DNA from: Symsagittifera roscoffensis
Taxonomy: Eukaryota; Xenacoelomorpha; Acoela; Convolutidae
Length of the DNA: 64,000 bases
NCBI RefSeq assembly: GCF_963678635.1
Contig: NC_087069.1
Coordinates: 23,222,360 to 23,286,359 of the forward strand
Direction of reading: 5' to 3'
In this document: one piece after another, positions 48,401-54,400 of the stretch
Numbering within the stretch: the stretch's first letter is position 1
Layout of the letters: every line of letters begins with the position of its first letter
Position numbers and translations under genes: made by a program
The notes under the pieces: generated by a model
Database searches by the model: none
Seen by the model: only the letters and a program-made list of their open reading frames with translations
Told to the model about the DNA's origin: nothing

Positions 48401-51400
48401 CGCAAAATTAATGACAGAAAATATAGGACTACAAAAAATGAGGCAATTCGTTACTAGGTACCCTGGGGGGGATAGTTAAAGAGATCTAAAAAATATGCAA
48501 GAAGTCATAATATTGCGACCACATATGATTGACGGGATACCAAAAGAACTAATTATTAAACAATTGTCCCATCATTTTATGAAAATCTGAAAAACGCTAA
48601 AATAATCATTGCAAAACTATTTCCTGAAGATTTTAAGGCGCATAAATTTAAGCTAGGGACCTATCTATATTTCAGGAAACCAGCTACCATAACTATCAAT
48701 ATTGTACCCAATAATGCAATAACTTTTTTCATACAATAACTTTTTTCATACAATAACTTTTTTCATACAATAACTATCAATATTGTACCCAATAATGTAA
48801 TAACTTTTTTCATACAACAACTTTTTTCTTGCAATAGCTATCAATATTGTACCAAATATTGTAATAACTTTTATTCATACAATAATTAAGCAAGCAAGAA
48901 TTCAGCAAGTTGATCTATTTATTTTGAACAAGTACTCATTATTTTTGTGAAGAAATGGACTACTTACGATACTCCGAAGTCTGGTTTTCCCCACTGGATG
49001 TTGCCCTCCCTCAGAGCCACTGGACAGAAGCGACCCCATCTAGATCGACGCCACCTACAGAAAAAAAATACACAGTTGATTCAATTACACTCCGATTTCT
49101 TTCGACTGATGCAACCGATTTTGAGTCTTTTGGCCATCTTTGAATATCAATTTTGAGACAAGGAGTATCACTTTCTCACATCTGCTCCACAACCGCTTGT
49201 AATGTACTTACACTAGCCACCAAAACAAAACAGCAAATGTTCCAGCAAAAAAAAACTATTTGAATGTTCTGGATTTCAATCTCAGACCTGATGATTAGGA
49301 GCGTCACTCACGTCCTCGCATCTGCGACACAGACATTTTGAATTAAGCTAGTGGCCCAGCTAACGCTGAATGTATTTGTTTTAATTTTTTAAATCATATA
49401 TTGTAGTGATACGGAAATGTGTAATTTACAAAACTTCAAAAAATGGACTTTACTCAATACCCTAGTAACTTCACTGCTTAAGTAGGAGATAAGCTGCTTA
49501 TTTAAGGAAAAAACCCTTACTCGCTCTTTCAATTGAATTATTTTTCTCAGATTTGATTGAATAGTTTCCGAAAAAAGTGAAAAAGATTCCAAAAAACAAC
49601 CAATAAACCAAAAATTTGACTTTTCCTAAATCCACAAACTTTTCTTATATAAACATGGCAAAAGCCTATTATGCAAGGAAGATTGGACAAAAAATTCTTC
49701 CTAATAAAACACTACGCTTGGTTTGTGCAACCATGACTCGCCCCGAACGTTTTCATTAACCCTTAGCGTCTATGAAGTAGTTTTTGGTTTAAAAAACTGA
49801 TGGAACTTTGAAATAAAGAAGAATTCTGGAAATTAACATCTTGAAACACAGCCCGCAGACAGTCCGAAAAGAGTCTACGAACGCAAAGAAACGGAATATT
49901 TTTTTATACTTGTTAGCTGAAGAAAAAAATATATGGCCATTATTCCGCTGAGATATTCGAAAAATATCATCGATTTTGAACCTGTAACACGTTCACATTT
50001 TTTGCCCCATCAGACTGAATTAAAAAAAAATCATTTCAAACTTCAAAAACACATAAGCCTTTGAAGCTCTAAGATTTTCAGGAGTACTTCAAGACTGACA
50101 CTTTTTTGATAAATTTAACCCAGTTTGAGAAAACTTAATCAATAGGAAAACTTTCATTCCGCTGAGAAAATGAAAACTAAAATCCACATTCGAAACTAGA
50201 AGTCGATGACGTTTTTTGTGAGCTTTAATTTTTTTTGCCAGATAGTAATGAAGTTTTCTTACCTTTCGGGAAACAGAAATAATTTCAAATCAGAAAAAAA
50301 AATCAAAAAACACTGAGAAAAATCAAATTTGAGCGGGAGCAAAAATCAAAATTTTTTGGAAAAAAAACATCATCACGACATACATAAGAGTCTTCAATAC
50401 GTTCACTTTTAAACTACGCTTCGCTCGAGAAAACAAGCCGTTGCAGCAGCCATCTTCAGTATACAAATTAAAAAGTTTATTCGAATTTTTTCCAAAAAAA
50501 TTCAAAACAACTAACAATTAAAAATAACAAAACTGCTCGTATTGTTTCGACTGCATTTTAATTTCTATGGAGTAGTTTCAATCAAAATCAATGATAAATT
50601 GAAAAAAAAACGAACAATTTCAGCTTTTTTGGAATTTTTTGTTTGAAAGTCATCCCCTCACACGCTTTATAAAGTACAAAGTGATATATTTTTGCAAAAA
50701 GCAAAAAAGTGAACGGACCGAGATGACATGCTTCAATCCAACTTGGAACAATTTCTAAGACAGAATAAATCCTAGCTAACGCGTTAATAAAATAAAATAT
50801 ATCGTGCGTTAATTGTCCCAAATTGGCAATCTTTAAACCCCCATAATTTTACGAAAAAATTATCACAAGTGAAATACCTTTTTGAATTTGAGCGCAGGAC
50901 AGCAATACCTTTCGAATGATATAGAAAAATTTGTAAAAAATTGCAAGATAAAAAGTCGAAGCCGTCAGGAGAAAAAAAAACCCCGCAAGGAAAAATATTC
51001 AGTCATGTTCTCCGAAAATAGTCGGAACAATAATAACAATACTGTTTTCAGCCTTTCAATTAAAAAATAGTGTCTCTGAGAAATGAAAAACTGCAACAAA
51101 AAAGCATTATTATGGGGTGAATTATACAAAACCCTGAGAAAGTTCGATTTTATGTAGAGGGTGGAATCCCTCAAACGCGAAGGACCGAATGCGCGAAAAT
51201 AAAAATCAGCTAATCAGATTTCAGTAATCTAAAAGTTGGAAAGAAAGCGTGATAATCTAAAAGAAAGTAAACATTTCCAGGGACTTAATATTGATATTGG
51301 CCGAATATAAAAACGGTAGAAAAATGCAAAATTTTCAAATTGTCACTGACCGCCGCCGAAGTGGAACAAATTTAACATTTGAAGGGTTTCGTTATGAAAG

Positions 51401-54400
51401 AAGCAAAATATTGCTTCATTTAATTCAATTTAATTGAATGGCAATAAATTTTTCTTCAAAATTGACTCTCGGCTAATTTTTTTGGGTCCTTCGCCCACGA
51501 TTTTTTTGCCCATTCGGTCCTTCGCGCGTGGGATTAGCCCCCTATGTAGAACTATGAATGGAAAAACATGTATATACTTTCAAATGCAAGCAAAGTACCT
51601 CCATCTGGGCCCTGGATGATTGACAGGTGCCATCTGTCGGAACAGTTCGTCAGAGTCCATTTCCTCAGGTAGTTCCTCCTCCTCCGATCCATGCAGTCTC
51701 ATAGGCACGATGGCAGGTCGGAACGACAGCATCGTCAGCTTCAGCATGATTTGCTTAAAGAAAAAAGAAAAGATGTTAGGCAGCGTTGTTTTGTTTCCAG
51801 TTTTGGAAAAAGTAAGGAAAAAAATGGATCTGAAATTTCGAAAAAAAAAGGACCATGGTTTAGAAAAAAGCGTTAAAATATTGTTGTTTGCATTATTATA
51901 TCATCAATGGAGCTTGTAAGGAACATTTTAACCACGAGTTCGTTTTTAGTTATTTCTCACCCTGAAAACTGTCTTTTCATTAAGAATGCCATTGATCTCG
52001 ATCAGATTCTGAGGCTCGTGATCGGACATGAGATCTTCAATCGGAGTGAGCAGTTCGTCTTTGAACTTAGTAATACTGGCAGAGACATTCTCTGGAAAAT
52101 CTTCTGGTCGAGTGACCAGTCTCTGGACCACTTCTTCTTCAAGATCCCCAGAGTCTTCGTCAAAGGCAGTGTACTGAAATAGGAGTACACATCATAGAAA
52201 CTTTTCGTCAAAATTAAATTTTTACAGGGTTGAATGATTTGAAGTATTCGGGTAAAAAGCGTAACTAATCGGTTTTGGAAACAAAAGTATGACAAAAGTT
52301 GAATCTAAGAGTAAGCTCCGTCCTTGGTTATCTTATAAGAATTATCAAACACATTTGTTTACAGTAAACTTGATCTAAGTCTTAAAACATAACGTCTTTG
52401 TAAACACTTCCTTCTAAAATAAGAAAAATTTAAGGAGCAAGTCATAATGCAAAAAAAACTGGATTCTGGCTGGCTGAAAAAGATTTCCTTTAATCAACAG
52501 ATGAATCCTTCCTTTAGTTTGATTTTTAGCGGGATGATAGTTCACTCGGTTCAACACAATTCTTCATTGGCTGTAATAGCCGAATGTTGCAATGTTCAAA
52601 GTTAAGTGTTTTTTTTTCAGTATTTTTCACGCAATAAAATCATTTAAAAAGTACAAGAACTTTTTGAGCAATAAGGCAATTCAAATTCTTCCTGAGTGCT
52701 AGAAAAAAAATTAAAATTGCATGACAAATTTTGCGCAAGACTCAGATTCGATCCCCTTCTTTTTGTCTGGCAACTATTATTTATTAACTGACAGATGTTT
52801 ACCTCATCTTCCTCATCAACAGGTCCCTGCTCTTCCTCTTCCTCTTCGTTTCCTTCCTCTTCTTCTGCTCCTTCGTCTGCCTCTTCCAGGGAGTCCTTCT
52901 TCTTCCCGTCTCCCTTCTCAGGCGCATATTTGTCCTAATAGATAAACAAGGATAGCCGGTTGCTATGCAAGTACTGCAGAATAATCCAACCCGTAAAAAA
53001 ATCGAGAGGAGGCTGAATTAATTAATGAGCGCTAAAAACTAAAAACCAGTCAAAAATTGATAAATTAATGAAAAGACCCAAAAAGAATTAGACTGGAAGT
53101 TAAGAATGATAAATTTTTAGTTTTTTAACCAATATTTTCTCGGAACTGAGACGATTTTTCAACTTTTTTCAGAATCTAAGTAACGGCCAAAAAGACTTCC
53201 ATATGAAACGCCACTTGCCCCCTCCCCCCAGTACAATTTTTCTTTGAGGTAGTCAAAATCGGCCTGAAAAAAAAATAGGCCTTTTTTGTGCTGATTATGC
53301 ATTGGACAAAAACAAATTCACCTTTGGGTAAGATATGTTGGTCATGGGGTCGACTTTGATGCCACTCCTGCGACTGACCAGATCCATGTCTGGAATGCGC
53401 AGATTGATGATCACATCTGGCTTCAGCGTCAAGTTCTTCAACATGCTCATCTGTTCCCCAAATGACATGTACTCTTCGCTCAGACAGGGAAATCCATCCA
53501 GGATGTAACCTAAACAAAGCTAGGATATATTGGTAATCTCTAGCTAAGAAAACACGGTTGAATTATTTCAATCGAACTGACATATCTATCTTTTAACACC
53601 ATTAGGGTTATCTACTCGACAATGTTCAGTCAAGGTCATAAGTATAATGCAAAAATGGATCTAGCTGATATTTTGGCATAAGCTACGAGTAAGCATACAT
53701 GGAACATAAATATAGTATACTTCAATCCTTTTTTGCCACAGACAAATACTTGCGGTAAAACAGATACGGTTATTCGTATAAAAAGAGATGAGTTGCATTG
53801 GTAAAAGACAATCATGCAATTTAAACATTTGCTTCGCTTTGGAGACCTCCGCAAGAATTGGTTTCATACATCAGACGCAGGACGGTTCGAAATATCGTCT
53901 TGGTTTCGTGAATTATAGCATTGAATATGTCAGTTGCTTATTGTTTGGTGTGCACAGGCAAGCTTCTATTTAGATAAAAATCATGGACTAAAATGATTGA
54001 AAAAACTGGAAGGTGACCCTCACGTAGCACATTTTTCGCCCTAAAAAACTTAAAAATGACAAATTTTTGGTCCTAATTATAAAAAAACACAAATATGAAC
54101 ATTCAAGTGTTTTCAATTAAAATGAATAGACTTTTATGTTTTAAATAACTTTTTCGGATTTCTTAAAGGTCGTTCAGATTATCTTATTTCTACTCTTTTT
54201 CAATATCACCTATCAAAGTCAAAGCCACAAACCATAGTGTTCGCATTCTGGTGATTTGAGACGCTCTTCAATTATTTGAATAACCAACTCGTCATTGACC
54301 ACTTCGCCTCTCTGCAGAATTTGTTGAGCCTGAAATAATTCCAAAACTTTTCTTAAAAATACTATTTCACAGAATAACAATCTGACACGGCAATAGCAAA

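Noticed and set aside
48688-48892. CRISPR-like array of short repeats
   Set aside because: Units are contiguous AT-rich minisatellite words without unique spacers, in animal DNA.
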